Shown: positions 36,594 to 46,396, numbered from the stretch's first letter. The stretch is DNA of 64,000 nt from Bog-756 sp963734435 (GCA_963734435.1 CAVTHA010000007.1:132610-196609), one strand, 5' to 3'. A program made the numbers and translations. The notes: a model not told the origin generated them from the letters alone.

Positions 36594-36921
36594 TTAATCC
36601 CTCAGACCACTCGCTCGCTCACCCAATCGGCGAGTCCCCGTTACGTCCAGCACTGGACGAACGTTCAGCCTTGTCACGAGTGAGGACGAGGGAGCCCCAC
36701 CTCTTCTCCCACCCGGTCTCCTCGCCACAATTTCTGCGGAGAGTCCGGTCGAATCCACAAACGACAGTTCAGCGAGGGCCACAACTACGGTGGCGCCGGC
36801 CAACTTCGACCAGCCGTTCCATGAGACCGTCAGCGGTTGCAATATCCAACTCACCGTTTAGACGGACGATGTGGACACCGCCTACATCGACAAGAGAAAC
36901 CTCAAAGTTCTCTGGCCTCAT
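36594..36921 (-). pseudogene. STAS-domain anti-sigma-factor antagonist, frameshifted
   Basis: From ATG 36921: MRPENFEVSLVDVGGVHIVR, LNGELDIATADGLMERLVEV. A frameshift near 36800 leads to ATVVVALAELSFVDSTGLSA with the classical DSTG phosphorylation site, and finally VRPVLDVTG. At least one, possibly two, indels interrupt it. The start ATG overlaps the stop of the upstream small gene (TCATGAGG), so both were one operon. It is a second STAS protein in the cluster, this one with an intact DSTG. Confidence 0.65.
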
Positions 36922-37118
36922 GACACCTTCATCCATTCCGCCAAGGGCGCAGAGGCAGAAGGGCCAGAGAAACGATCAGCTCGCCCACTCCTACAACCAA
37001 ATCCTTTGCCTGGATGCCGGCAGTCGGCTGCTTCACCATCAGGTTTCTCGCGGTACGCCGGCCAGAGGTCGTAGCGCATGAGCTCGAGATGGTGGGCCTG
37101 CTCCTCGGGGGACATCAT
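36918..37118 (-). CDS. small protein with EQA-LELMR-D motif
   Basis: The 66-residue frame starts MMSPEEQAHHLELMRYDLWP AYREKPDGE, then becomes Cys/Arg/Ser-rich, possibly out of frame. Its core recurs at 23478. ATGA overlap with the STAS gene implies translational coupling. It matches no family I recognise. An alternative frame after residue ~30 has a plausible hydrophobic stretch (DLVVGVGELIVSLALL), so a frameshift here is also possible. Confidence 0.45.
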   Translation of the reverse strand: MMSPEEQAHHLELMRYDLWPAYREKPDGEAADCRHPGKGFGCRSGRADRFSGPSASAPLAEWMKVS

Positions 37119-37190
37119 CAGACTCCTGCTGCCGCGCCACTTCGTTTCAGGACGGTGACCGGCGGGTAGTCCTCATGCGGGAGGTGAGGA

Positions 37191-38997
37191 ATGAAGCAAA
37201 CGGTAGGAGATTTTGTACTGTCCCGATTGCGAGATTGGGATGTCCAACTGGTCTTTGGCTATGCCGGGGATGGCATCAACGGTCTGTTAGGCGCGTGGGG
37301 GAGGGCGGACAACAACCCCAAGTTCGTGCAGGCTCGTCACGAGGAGATGGCGGCATTCGAGGCGGTCGGCTATTCGAAATTCTCCGGTCGGCCCGGCGTG
37401 TGTGTGGCCACCTCCGGTCCCGGAGCCATTCATCTCCTCAATGGTCTGTACGATGCTCTGCTCGACCATGTGCCTGTGGTGACCATTGTGGGACAGACCA
37501 GTCGATCCGCCATGGGCGGTTCATACCAACAAGAAGTGGACTTGAATACCCTGTTCAAGGACGTCTGTCACAACTACGTGCAGGTGGCGACCGTGCCCGA
37601 ACAGCTGCCCAACCTGATCGATCGAGCATTTCGGGTCGCCATGGCCGAGCGAGCGCCCACGTGCGTCATCATTCCCTCGGACGTCCAGGACCTTCCCTAC
37701 GAACCTCCGAGCCATGCTTTCAAAATGGTGCCGTCCAGCTTAGGTATGAATTGGCCGACTATTGCTCCCGATGATGAGGCGATCAGCCGGGCGGCGGCGA
37801 TTCTCAATGCGGGTGAGAAAGTGGCGATCCTGGTGGGCCAGGGTGCCCGTGACGCCCACCGGCAAGTCATCGAGGTCGCCGAGCGCTTGGGCGCTGGCGT
37901 GGCCAAGGCGCTCTTGGGCAAAGACGTGTTAAGTGATGAGCTCTCCTATGTGACTGGCTCCATCGGTCTCCTCGGTACACGACCCTCCTACGAGCTGATG
38001 ACGGAGTGCGACACCCTCCTTACCGTCGGCTCTAGCTTCCCCTATACCCAGTTCATGCCTGAGTTCGGCCGAGCTCGAGCGGTCCAGATCGACCTCGATC
38101 CTAAACAGATCGGTATGCGCTACCCGTACGAATTGAACATTGTTGCGGACGCCGGCTCCGCCTTGACTGCTCTTATTCCCCTTCTGCAGCGGAAAAGCGA
38201 TCGGACCTGGCGGGACACGATCGAAGCCAATGTGGCCCAGTGGTGGAACACGGTCGAGCGACAGGCTATGACCGACAGCGACAAGCCACAGATGGTGAAT
38301 CCAATGCGACTGGTATGGGAGCTGAGCCAGCAGATCCCGACCGATGCCATGGTGTCGGCCGATTCGGGATCCTCGGCCAACTGGTACGCCCGACACCTCA
38401 AAATGCGCGGCGACATGCGGGGCAGTTTGTCCGGAAACCTCGCCACCATGGGTCCTGGCGTGCCGTATGCCATCGGTGCCAAGTTTGCCCATCCGGACCG
38501 ACCGGCCGTCGCCCTGGTAGGAGATGGGGCCATGCAGATGAATGGCATGGCGGAACTGATCACCGTTTCCCGCTACTGGGAGGAATGGGAGGACCCGCGT
38601 CTGGTCGTGGCAATTCTCCACAACAACGACTTGAACCAGGTCACCTGGGAGATGCGTGCCATGGAGGGAGCTCCCAAGTTTGTCGAGTCACAGACACTGC
38701 CGAGTGTCTCCTATGCGGGATTCGCCGCCAGCCTCGGACTGAGATCGATCGAAATTCACGAGGCCGATGAGCTGAAGGGAGCCTGGTCCGAGGCCTTCGC
38801 CGCTGACCGGCCCATCGATCCTCGATGTTCACACCGACCCCGACTTTCCCCCGATCCCGCCGCACGCGACCTTCGAGCAAATCAAGGATGCGGCCAAGGC
38901 CATGCTGTCTGGAGACGAGAACGCCGCTGGTGTCGTGCGAACCGGGATCAAACAGAAGATCCAAGAGTTTCTGCCGGGCCCGAAGGCAGACCGGTGA
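37191..38997 (+). CDS. thiamine-pyrophosphate-dependent enzyme (pyruvate oxidase/acetolactate synthase-like), frameshift near C-terminus
   Basis: GGGAGGTGAGG precedes ATG 37191. It has the three TPP-enzyme domains. The Pyr domain is residues 1-165, with VFGYAGDGINGLLGAWGRAD and the cofactor-activating Glu in ARHEEMAAFEAVGYSKFSG. The central domain is ~190-330, with KVAILVGQGARDAHRQVIEV. The PP domain is ~365-540, with GDGAMQMNGM and ILHNNDLNQVTWE, the GDG-N metal-diphosphate motif. One extra base near 38815 hides the true C-terminus ILDVHTDPDFPPIPPH...KIQEFLPGPKADR, stop 38997. Restored length is about 600 residues. It decarboxylates or cleaves a 2-oxo acid; the substrate is unknown. First gene of the oxidation operon. 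Confidence 0.9.
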
Positions 38998-39470
38998 AGC
39001 GCATGCCAGTTCGTGGGGATCATCGGCGGCGGACGCAGGAAGGAGATCTTTCCACCTACGTCACAGACATTCGGACCGGTCGTTTCGAGCGTTCGTTGGC
39101 GGGGCTGGCCGCTGCTGGTGCGCTGATCACCACCGGGGAGATCTTCATGTCACACGACGGCGCCAGCTTCGGAAACAAGATGATGTGGGTGCCGGTCGTG
39201 GTGGTACCGACCATCGTCCCCGCCGGGATCGCCGCGGTCTTCAGCCGCCGAGCGGCCAAGACGGTGCTGCCGGCAGCGTCGGCGCTGGTGGTGCTCAACG
39301 GTCTGCAGGGCACCTATCTCCATCTTCGGGGCGTGGCGCAGAAGCCTGGAGGCTGGGCAAACCTCCGCTACAACCTCGAGATGGGGCCCCCAGCATTTGC
39401 GCCACTTCTGGCGTCGATGGTCGGGGGAATGGGAATCCTCGCGGCCCTGCTCCGCCGGGAAGAGGAGTGA
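38994..39470 (+). CDS. small four-helix membrane protein of the oxidation operon
   Basis: GTG 38994 overlaps the TPP-enzyme stop (GTGA) and the gene ends overlapping the next start (TGATG). The 158-residue product has about four hydrophobic segments, e.g. LAGLAAAGALITTGEIFMSH, MMWVPVVVVPTIVPAGIAAV, VLPAASALVVLNGLQGTYLH and FAPLLASMVGGMGILAALLR. It reads in frame with the uncorrected TPP gene, which creates an apparent 759-residue protein that should not be trusted. It may anchor the dehydrogenase complex encoded next. Family unknown to me. Confidence 0.75.
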   Translation: MKRMPVRGDHRRRTQEGDLSTYVTDIRTGRFERSLAGLAAAGALITTGEIFMSHDGASFGNKMMWVPVVVVPTIVPAGIAAVFSRRAAKTVLPAASALVVLNGLQGTYLHLRGVAQKPGGWANLRYNLEMGPPAFAPLLASMVGGMGILAALLRREEE

Positions 39471-40171
39471 TGCCATTCCGGGCTCCAGGGCAACGGCCGA
39501 TGACCCCCGGCGGTCTAGGGCGTTTCCCCGGCTTTGATGTCCTCGACCACGTTGATCGTTGGGACGGCGTCACCGCCGGGGTGGTGCTGGCCAGACTCGA
39601 TCCTTCGCCGGATTTCAGCTTCTTCACTCCCTCGGAACAGGCGATCGCCGGTGCGTTGCTCGATGCCTTGCTGGCTCAGCACGACGAGCCAAAGGTACCG
39701 GTCCTGCTCCTGGTGGACAGGCGGTTGGCCCTTGGCGAGACCGATGGGTGGGTTCACCACGACATGCCCGAGGACGGGGATGCCTGGCGAGCAACGCTGG
39801 CCGCTCTCGAACAGGACGCCCACAACGGTTTCGGCGCAAGTTTCCCCTGTCTGGCGCTGAGTCAGCAGGGACAGTTGATCCAGGAGGTGCAGGACGCCGA
39901 GCAGTGGCATGGCCTGACTGCTGCCCACGTCTGGTCACTTTGGACCCGCTATGCGTGCGCCGCCTTCTACTCGCATCCGTGGGCATGGAATGAGATCGGT
40001 TTCGGTGGTCCGGCCTATCCCCGCGGCTACCAGGCGCTCGGCGTGGACAAACTCGAGCATTGGGAAGTGAAAGAGAGGGCCAGCGTGGACCCGGTTCCGT
40101 GGGGAGACCGGGTCGAGGAGGCCCACCAGACGCATGATGAAGTGGCCGGTACCTCCACGCACGACCGATGA
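39470..40171 (+). CDS. gluconate 2-dehydrogenase subunit 3-like protein
   Basis: The 233-residue product has the family's FFTPSEQAIAGALLDALLAQ near residue 45, and a C-terminal AACAAFYSHPWAWNEIGFGG (as YACAAFYSHPWAWNE) and PAYPRGYQALGVDKLEHWEV. Subunit-3-type proteins partner membrane-bound GMC flavoprotein dehydrogenases, often with a Tat signal; none is seen here. ATG 39470 and the stop at 40171 both overlap their neighbours. The product is thus made in step with the GMC subunit encoded downstream. Confidence 0.85.
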   Translation: MPFRAPGQRPMTPGGLGRFPGFDVLDHVDRWDGVTAGVVLARLDPSPDFSFFTPSEQAIAGALLDALLAQHDEPKVPVLLLVDRRLALGETDGWVHHDMPEDGDAWRATLAALEQDAHNGFGASFPCLALSQQGQLIQEVQDAEQWHGLTAAHVWSLWTRYACAAFYSHPWAWNEIGFGGPAYPRGYQALGVDKLEHWEVKERASVDPVPWGDRVEEAHQTHDEVAGTSTHDR

Positions 40172-41834
40172 CTCGACGACTGACGGATGGAGCGGTCCGC
40201 AAACGGAACGAGTCGGCATGGTTGCTTCCCTCAGGCCAGGATCGGACCAATCTTCAGCTCCGCACCAACATGTGTCGCTATGCCGACGAGGACGAGCTCG
40301 ATGCCGTGATCGTCGGATGCGGCGCAGGTGGGGCGACTCTGCTCCAGCGCTTGGCTCGGTCGGGATGGAAAGTGGCATCGCTTGACGCCGGACCATTCTG
40401 GGACCCAGACGCCGATTGGGTGAGCGATGAGCTCGGCTCCCACAATCTCTATTGGACTGAACCGCGAGTTATCTCCGGATACGACCCCGTCCCACTCGGC
40501 TCGAACAACTCCGGAAGGGGGGTTGGCGGTTCGATGGTTCACTATGCGGGCTACGCACCGCGATTCCATCCTTCGGACTTCCAGACCTGCTCAGTCGACC
40601 AGGTTGGTGCTGACTGGCCAATCGCCTACGAGGACCTCCGGCCGTACTACCAGGTCCTCGAAGAAGAGCTGCCCGTCTCTGGTCAACCCTGGCCGTGGGG
40701 CGATCCCCACGACTATCCGTATCCATGCACAGCCGGTCGGGGGGAACGGCGAGATCTTCCTTCGGGGGGCGAGTGCAGTCGGGATCGAGGCTCGGGTCGG
40801 ACCGGTCGCCATCGCCAATGGACGCTTCGGCAACCGCGACCACTGCATCTATCGAGGATTCTGTCTCCAGGGTTGCAAGGTGAATGCCAAGGCGTCGCCG
40901 CTGATCACCCATGTCCCTGACGCCTTGGCCCACGGAGCCGAGGTCCGAGCCAACTGCATGGTCACTCGGGTAGTCGTCGACGATAACGGACTGGCGAGCG
41001 GCATCATCTATCTGCGTGACGGCGTCGAGCACTTCCAGCGGGCTCGTCTGGTGGTGGTGGCCGGGTATTCCATCGAGACACCCCGGCTCTTGCTGTTGTC
41101 GGCATGCAACGCGGTTTCCGGACGGGCTGTGCAATGACTACGGCCAAGTCGGCCGATATGTGATGGTCCAAGGTGCCCCCCAAACGGCCGGTCGCTTCTC
41201 GACGGAGATTCGCATGTACAAGGCACCACCTCCCGAAGTATCGACGGAGCAGTTCTACGAGACTGACCCGACCAAGGACTACAAGCGGGGCTACTCCATT
41301 CAGAACGTCTCTCCGTTGCCGATCACCTATGCCGAACACGTCACCGCTCAAGGTCACTGGGGTGCCGTGCTACGTGAGTACATGCGTGACTACGTCCATT
41401 GGGCCACCCTCGGGGCTCTGTGCGAGTTCCTCCCCCGGTACGAGAACTCAGTCACGCTCGCGGACCGCACGGACCGACACGGAATCCCGGTGGCGAACTT
41501 CTCCTACAGCCAGTGTGACAACGACAAGAAGCTAATGAAGGCAGCGCAAGCCACGATGGAGGGGATTCTTCGTGCGGCGGGAGCTGAGGAGGTCATCACC
41601 ATCAACCGCTACGCCCATCTGGTCGGCGGATGCCGGATGGCGGCCGACGAGCGATCTGGGGTCGTCGACGCTCACCTGCGCAGCTTCGCCGTTCGAAACC
41701 TGTACATCACCGATGGCAGTGTGATGCCGACCCAAGGCGCGGCGAACCCCGCGTTGACCATCATGGCTCTCGCCGCAAGGTGCGCTGACGCAGCTGAGCG
41801 CGGGCGCTCGGACCGGTTTGCGGACCAGAGGTGA
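40168..41834 (+). CDS. GMC-family FAD-dependent dehydrogenase (two frameshifts)
   Basis: ATGA overlap links it to the subunit-3 gene. Frame 1 gives the FAD-binding DAVIVGCGAGGATLLQRLAR and GGSMVHYAGYAPRF. One C missing near 40725 leads to HAQPVGGNGEIFLRGA and NRDHCIYRGFCLQGCKVNAK. One extra G near 41112 leads to GRYVMVQGAPQTAGRFSTEI and the C-terminal YAHLVGGCRMAADERSG and NLYITDGSVMPTQGAANPAL, the GMC active-site His and Asn-containing FAD motif. Restored length is about 555 residues. Such enzymes oxidise sugars or sugar acids (glucose, gluconate, sorbosone) and pass electrons to the respiratory chain. Confidence 0.88.
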
Positions 41835-41843
41835 ACGCTGACC

Positions 41844-42947
41844 ATGGAACGCCTCACCATCGACGACGTCATCGCTGAGGTGTACGAGGTTCCCACCGAC
41901 CAGTCGGAGGCGGACGGGACCTTGACGTGGTCGGCCACCACCTTGGTGTTGGTGCGGGTTCGGTGCGGTGGCCACGAGGGATTGGGCTGGACCTATGACA
42001 GTCCGGGAGCCAAGACCGTCATCGATGCGACCCTTCATCATGTCGCATGCGGCCGGGATCCACTGGATGTAACCGCCCTCAACGAGGCCATGGCCCGCGC
42101 TTGCCGCAATATCGGGCGACCGGGCCTCGTGTCCTGTGCAATTTCCGCGGTGGATATCGCTCTCTGGGACCTCAAGGCACGCATCGTCGAGCTTCCACTG
42201 ATCGACCTCTTCGGACGAGCAAGAGACGACGTCCCCATTTACGGCAGCGGGGGGTTCACCACGTACTCCGACCATGACACTCGCACCCAGCTTGAGACTT
42301 GGGTCGAGGACTGGCAGATCCCTCGGGTCAAGATCAAGATCGCCGAGTCTTGGGGCAACGAGCTTGCTCGAGACCTTCATCGCCTGGAGCTGACTCGCCG
42401 GGTGGTGGGCGATGAAGTCGAGATCTATGTCGATGCCAACGGTGGGTATACACGGAAGCAAGCTATTCGACAAGGGCTCGCCATGGCCGATTTCGGCGTG
42501 ACATGGTTTGAGGAGCCCGTGTCCTCGGACGACCTCAGCGGCCTCCGCGAGGTTCGCGACCAGTGCTCCGCCGATGTCACCGCGGGAGAATATGGCTACA
42601 CATCGGCATACTTCGCCCAGATGATCACGGCCGGAGCGGTGGACTGCCTCCAAGCCGACGTCACCAGATGTGGTGGCTACACCGGCTGGCTCGTGGCCGC
42701 CCATCTGACCAGTGCACATCAACTGGACATTTCGGGCCACTGTGCTCCCAATCTGCATGCACCGGTGGCTGCGGCGGTTGCCAACCTGCGCCATGTCGAA
42801 TACTTCCACGATCACTACCGCATCGAGGAAGCCCTCTTCGAAGGGAGCGGGTCGCCGCGCGGCGGCGCTCTCCATCCGCAGCGAGATAGCCCCGGGCACG
42901 GCCTGGTGCTGCGGGCGGTTGATGCCGCTCAGTATCGCACCGGATAG
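41844..42947 (+). CDS. enolase-superfamily (mandelate racemase/muconate cycloisomerase type) sugar-acid dehydratase-like enzyme
   Basis: The 367-residue product has an N-terminal capping domain (1-125) and a (beta/alpha)7-beta barrel. Motifs are RVKIKIAES (Lys of strand 2), EIYVDANGGY (first metal Asp), WFEEPVSSDDLSGLRE (second metal Glu) and DVTAGEYGYTSAYF (third metal Glu). QADVTRCGGYTG and ISGHCAPNLHAPVA follow, where the His is the likely general base. This is the mandelate-racemase/glucarate-dehydratase pattern. Acid-sugar dehydration to a 2-keto-3-deoxy acid is the most likely reaction. It starts 10 bases after the GMC stop. Confidence 0.88.
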   Translation: MERLTIDDVIAEVYEVPTDQSEADGTLTWSATTLVLVRVRCGGHEGLGWTYDSPGAKTVIDATLHHVACGRDPLDVTALNEAMARACRNIGRPGLVSCAISAVDIALWDLKARIVELPLIDLFGRARDDVPIYGSGGFTTYSDHDTRTQLETWVEDWQIPRVKIKIAESWGNELARDLHRLELTRRVVGDEVEIYVDANGGYTRKQAIRQGLAMADFGVTWFEEPVSSDDLSGLREVRDQCSADVTAGEYGYTSAYFAQMITAGAVDCLQADVTRCGGYTGWLVAAHLTSAHQLDISGHCAPNLHAPVAAAVANLRHVEYFHDHYRIEEALFEGSGSPRGGALHPQRDSPGHGLVLRAVDAAQYRTG

Positions 42948-43012
42948 TTGCCCATCGGCAACGTCCATGGCCTTCACCAGCACACCGGACTCGAGACATC
43001 GGAGCAGTGAGC

Positions 43013-44041
43013 ATGCCGGATCGAAAAACTGCCGTGATCACGGGCGCTTCCGCGGGCGTCGGTCGAGCCACCGCCAGAGTATTCGCAGAACACGGCTTCG
43101 ACATTGCGCTCGTGGCGCGCGGCTTGGCTGGTCTGGAGGGAGCTGCCAGTGAAGTGGGCACCTTCGGCGGCCGATCCCTCGTCATCCCTACCGATGTGAG
43201 CCGATCCGATGAGGTCGACGCGGCTGCAGCCCAGGTGGAAGAGGAACTCGGACCGATCGAGGTGTGGGTCAACGACGCCATGACCACAGTCTTCGCCCCG
43301 ACGTGGGAGACCCAGGCCGCCGACTTCCAACGGGCGGTCGAGGTAACGTTCTTCGGGCAGGTGTGGGGAACAATGGCCGCCCTTCGCCACATGCGTCCTC
43401 GTGATCGGGGCACCATCGTCAACGTCGGATCGGCACTATCGTTCGTGGGTATTCCGCTTCAGGCTGCGTACTGTTCCTCCAAATTTGCCTGCCGAGGATT
43501 CTTCGAGTCGGTCCGGGCTGAGCTCTTGCATGAAGGTAGTCACGTGCGCATGAGCATGGTCCATCTCCCGGCGGTCAACACACCGCAGTTCGACTGGTGC
43601 GAGACCGCCATGGATAAGCACCCCCAACCGGTACCACCTATCTATCAACCAGAGGTAGTGGCGAAGGTCATCCTCGAAGAAGCGCTCAACGGACGGCGCT
43701 CCAAGATCGTTGGTTCGTGGAACAAGATGCTCGTTCTCGTAGATAGCCTCCTACCAGGCGTGGGCAACCAGTACGCCGCCTTGGGAGCATGGGACTCCCA
43801 GTTGACCGACAAGCCGGTAGCAAGCGACCGACCATCGAACCTGTATGAGCCGGTCGACGCCGAGCGGGACCACGGTGCCCACGGGATCTTCGATGACAGG
43901 GCTGGGGGCGTCCTAGATCCGACCTTTCTTCGCGGCCTTCCCAATACGGCCCGTACCTTCGCTGAGGCCTTCCGGCGAGCTGCCGCGGAAACGCGGCGCC
44001 GCGCGTCGACCAAACATCACCCGGTTCGACGTCGAGCATGA
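43013..44041 (+). CDS. short-chain dehydrogenase/reductase
   Basis: ATG 43013 has GGAG 8 bases upstream (GTG 43007 is too close). The N-terminal Rossmann fold has AVITGASAGVGRATARVFAE (TGxxxGxG cofactor site). The active site is SALSFVGIPLQAAYCSSKFA (Ser, Tyr-x-x-x-Lys). A C-terminal extension of about 90 residues (~250-342) is longer than classical SDRs and rich in Arg. The family reduces or oxidises alcohols with NAD(P)H. Sixty-five bases follow the dehydratase stop and the stop overlaps the next small ORF, so it is part of the operon. Confidence 0.88.
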   Translation: MPDRKTAVITGASAGVGRATARVFAEHGFDIALVARGLAGLEGAASEVGTFGGRSLVIPTDVSRSDEVDAAAAQVEEELGPIEVWVNDAMTTVFAPTWETQAADFQRAVEVTFFGQVWGTMAALRHMRPRDRGTIVNVGSALSFVGIPLQAAYCSSKFACRGFFESVRAELLHEGSHVRMSMVHLPAVNTPQFDWCETAMDKHPQPVPPIYQPEVVAKVILEEALNGRRSKIVGSWNKMLVLVDSLLPGVGNQYAALGAWDSQLTDKPVASDRPSNLYEPVDAERDHGAHGIFDDRAGGVLDPTFLRGLPNTARTFAEAFRRAAAETRRRASTKHHPVRRRA

Positions 44042-44184
44042 CTGAGAGAAGCTCGGACCCGGGCTCCAGCCATCGAAATCCCGTTATCGACGTGGTGCGG
44101 GAGCCGGACAACTCGTTTGAGACGGTCCTTGCAGAGTCGGGCGGAACCACCCATGCGACGACCAGTGGGAGGAGGAAGTGGTGA
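44038..44184 (+). CDS. short ORF overlapping the SDR stop
   Basis: The 48-residue hydrophilic frame MTERSSDPGSSHRNPVIDVV... starts at an ATGA overlap with the SDR stop. No family is recognised. The bases 44185-44348 contain another short run (FGVATKADVIVALRKGGED) in a different frame, so this may be one decayed small gene. Confidence 0.35.
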   Translation: MTERSSDPGSSHRNPVIDVVREPDNSFETVLAESGGTTHATTSGRRKW

Positions 44185-44348
44185 CGACCCCGTGGGACCA
44201 AGGATCATGGGACATCTGATCCTCGAACCTGGGGCAGTTCGGTGTAGCGACCAAGGCCGACGTCATCGTTGCGCTACGCAAGGGTGGTGAGGACACCATC
44301 GCCGATCAGTTCGGCCGTCGCGCCGAACCTACTTGAGAGGATCACATC

Positions 44349-46148
44349 ATGAAGGTCCGGAGCAGGGTCGATGGCTATGCCCCCATCGAGGACTACGCCG
44401 TGCTCGGCGATGGACGTTCCGTTGCATTGATCGCGTCGGACGGCAGTGTCGACTGGTGGCCGATACCAACGCTCGATTCACCCCCGATCTGCGCTGCAAT
44501 CCTGAATCCGAAATGGGGTGGTCGTTTCTGTCTCGCGCCCACATCCGAGTTCGAGGTAGAGCGGCATTACGTGTCACGCACCAACGTGGTCGAGGCCACC
44601 TACACCACCGCAAACGGGGCCGTTCGTGTTATTGAGTCGCTCAACACTGGACCCGCCGGACGCCTCCCGTGGACGGAGCTAGCCCGTCGCGTGGAGGGGC
44701 TCCATGGGCAAGTGGAGATGCGATGGGAGTTTCTGGCGGGGGACCGGTTCGGACAGGCCAAACCGAAGGTCTCCTCTCGGCAGAACATCCCCGTGGTGAC
44801 CGTTCAAGACCAGACCTTGGCGATCCTCGTGTTCGGAGCCGATCCGGGCCTATCCGCTGCCAACTCAGTCACTGGCCGATTCCTGGTGAGGGCGAGCGAT
44901 CGGGTGCTGATTGCAGCCGTCGTGACGGACGATGAACCGCTCTTTCTTCCATCGTGCGAAACCATCGAGGAGCGAATCGATCGGACGATCGAGTCGTGGC
45001 GGTCCTGGAGTGGGCGGATTGACTACCAGGGACCGTGGTCGGACGCCGTGCTACGATCCGCTCTAGCACTCAAACTCCTTCTCTATGAATCCGGTGGGGC
45101 AATCGCTGCTGCTGCCACCACCTCCCTCCCTGAGGCGGTCGGGGGGCCAAAGAACTGGGACTATCGATTCTCGTGGGTGCGCGATTCGTCATTTACCCTG
45201 GATGCATTCATCAATCTGGGGCTCCATGAAGAGGTCCATGCTTCGGTTTCCTGGTTGCTCGCCGCCCTCCGTCGCACCAGTCCCGACCTACACGTCTTTT
45301 ATACCCTGGGTGGCAATGTGCCCGGCAAGGAAGCGAAGCTGGACGTTCCCGGTTATCGGAACAGCCGTCCGGTTCGCGCCGGCAACTCAGCCGCAACGCA
45401 GGTTCAGCTCGGCAACTACGGCGACCTATTTGACACCATCCTTCGCTACACCGATGCTGGGCATCTCCTCGACCAAGCGACCGGCAGCATGTTGGCCGAC
45501 CTCGCTGATCGCTGCTGTGACACCTGGATGGTCCGGGACTCCGGTATTTGGGAACTTCAGCAACTGGAGCATTACACCATCTCGAAGATTGGGTGCTGGG
45601 TAGCGCTCGATCGCGCCACCCGGCTGGCCGAAGCCGGTCAGATACCCAACAGTCATTTTGAGCGGTGGCGCGCTGAAGCGGCCGGTATCAAGGCATGGGT
45701 TCTCGAACATTGCTGGTCGAAGGTGCGCCAGACGTACACATTCTTCGCGGGAAGCGAAGATCTTGATGCCGCCGTTCTCCTCGCTGGACGCACGGGATTC
45801 GACGAGGGCCCAAATCTGATCCGATTGATCGAGGCCGTCTCGAGTGAGCTTGGAGTCAAAGGCAGCCCGCTCCTTTACCGCTACACCGGAATGGAGCGGG
45901 AAGAGGGTGCCTTCGTCGCCTGCACATTCTGGATGGTGGATGCTCTCGTTCGAACATGGCAAATAGATCGTGCCCGTCGTCTCATGGACGAGGCCGTCGA
46001 ACTCGTCAGCGACTTGGGCTTGCTATCGGAGCAAATGGACCCCAGAGACAGCTCATTTCTCGGAAATCTGCCACAAGGACTCTCTCATTTGGCCTTGATC
46101 AATGCCGCCTTCGCCTACAAGAGCCAGGTAGACAGACACATACCCTGA
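44349..46148 (+). CDS. glycoside hydrolase family 15 (glucoamylase/trehalase-like)
   Basis: The 599-residue intracellular-type product (no signal peptide) starts with a beta-sandwich N-domain (YAPIEDYAVLGDGRSVALIA, SDGSVDWWPIPTLDSP). It continues with an (alpha/alpha)6 barrel from about residue 235: GGPKNWDYRFSWVRDSSFTL (substrate-binding WDYRF-WVRD), QVQLGNYGDLFDTILR, and the catalytic-base region RYTGMEREEGAFVACTFW, then LLSEQMDP. Prokaryotic GH15 proteins of this length hydrolyse alpha-glucosides such as maltooligosaccharides or trehalose. It is codirectional with the oxidation operon and could release the glucose it uses. Confidence 0.92.
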   Translation: MKVRSRVDGYAPIEDYAVLGDGRSVALIASDGSVDWWPIPTLDSPPICAAILNPKWGGRFCLAPTSEFEVERHYVSRTNVVEATYTTANGAVRVIESLNTGPAGRLPWTELARRVEGLHGQVEMRWEFLAGDRFGQAKPKVSSRQNIPVVTVQDQTLAILVFGADPGLSAANSVTGRFLVRASDRVLIAAVVTDDEPLFLPSCETIEERIDRTIESWRSWSGRIDYQGPWSDAVLRSALALKLLLYESGGAIAAAATTSLPEAVGGPKNWDYRFSWVRDSSFTLDAFINLGLHEEVHASVSWLLAALRRTSPDLHVFYTLGGNVPGKEAKLDVPGYRNSRPVRAGNSAATQVQLGNYGDLFDTILRYTDAGHLLDQATGSMLADLADRCCDTWMVRDSGIWELQQLEHYTISKIGCWVALDRATRLAEAGQIPNSHFERWRAEAAGIKAWVLEHCWSKVRQTYTFFAGSEDLDAAVLLAGRTGFDEGPNLIRLIEAVSSELGVKGSPLLYRYTGMEREEGAFVACTFWMVDALVRTWQIDRARRLMDEAVELVSDLGLLSEQMDPRDSSFLGNLPQGLSHLALINAAFAYKSQVDRHIP

Positions 46149-46396
46149 CATCTGACCAAAGGCACGGAGCTCGAGTGCGCTGTAAAGCGATTGGTAATCC
46201 TGGCTGCTCACGGCTTGCGTCGTGCGCCAAACCACTTTGATCAGATGCCCAAGCCTTCTGACCGCCTGCAAGTAACAGCGCGGCATCGGCTGGGTTGGTT
46301 GGAGCCGGGCACGCCAAAAGCGAAAGTGAGTTGGTGACCGTCGAACGATACTGGTCCTTCTGGTGAAGGCGGTTGCGGCTCGGGGCTGCGGAGATG

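Noticed and set aside
44185..44348. Separate small gene before GH15
   Set aside because: No frame with start and stop contains both readable stretches. It looks decayed and has no identifiable family.
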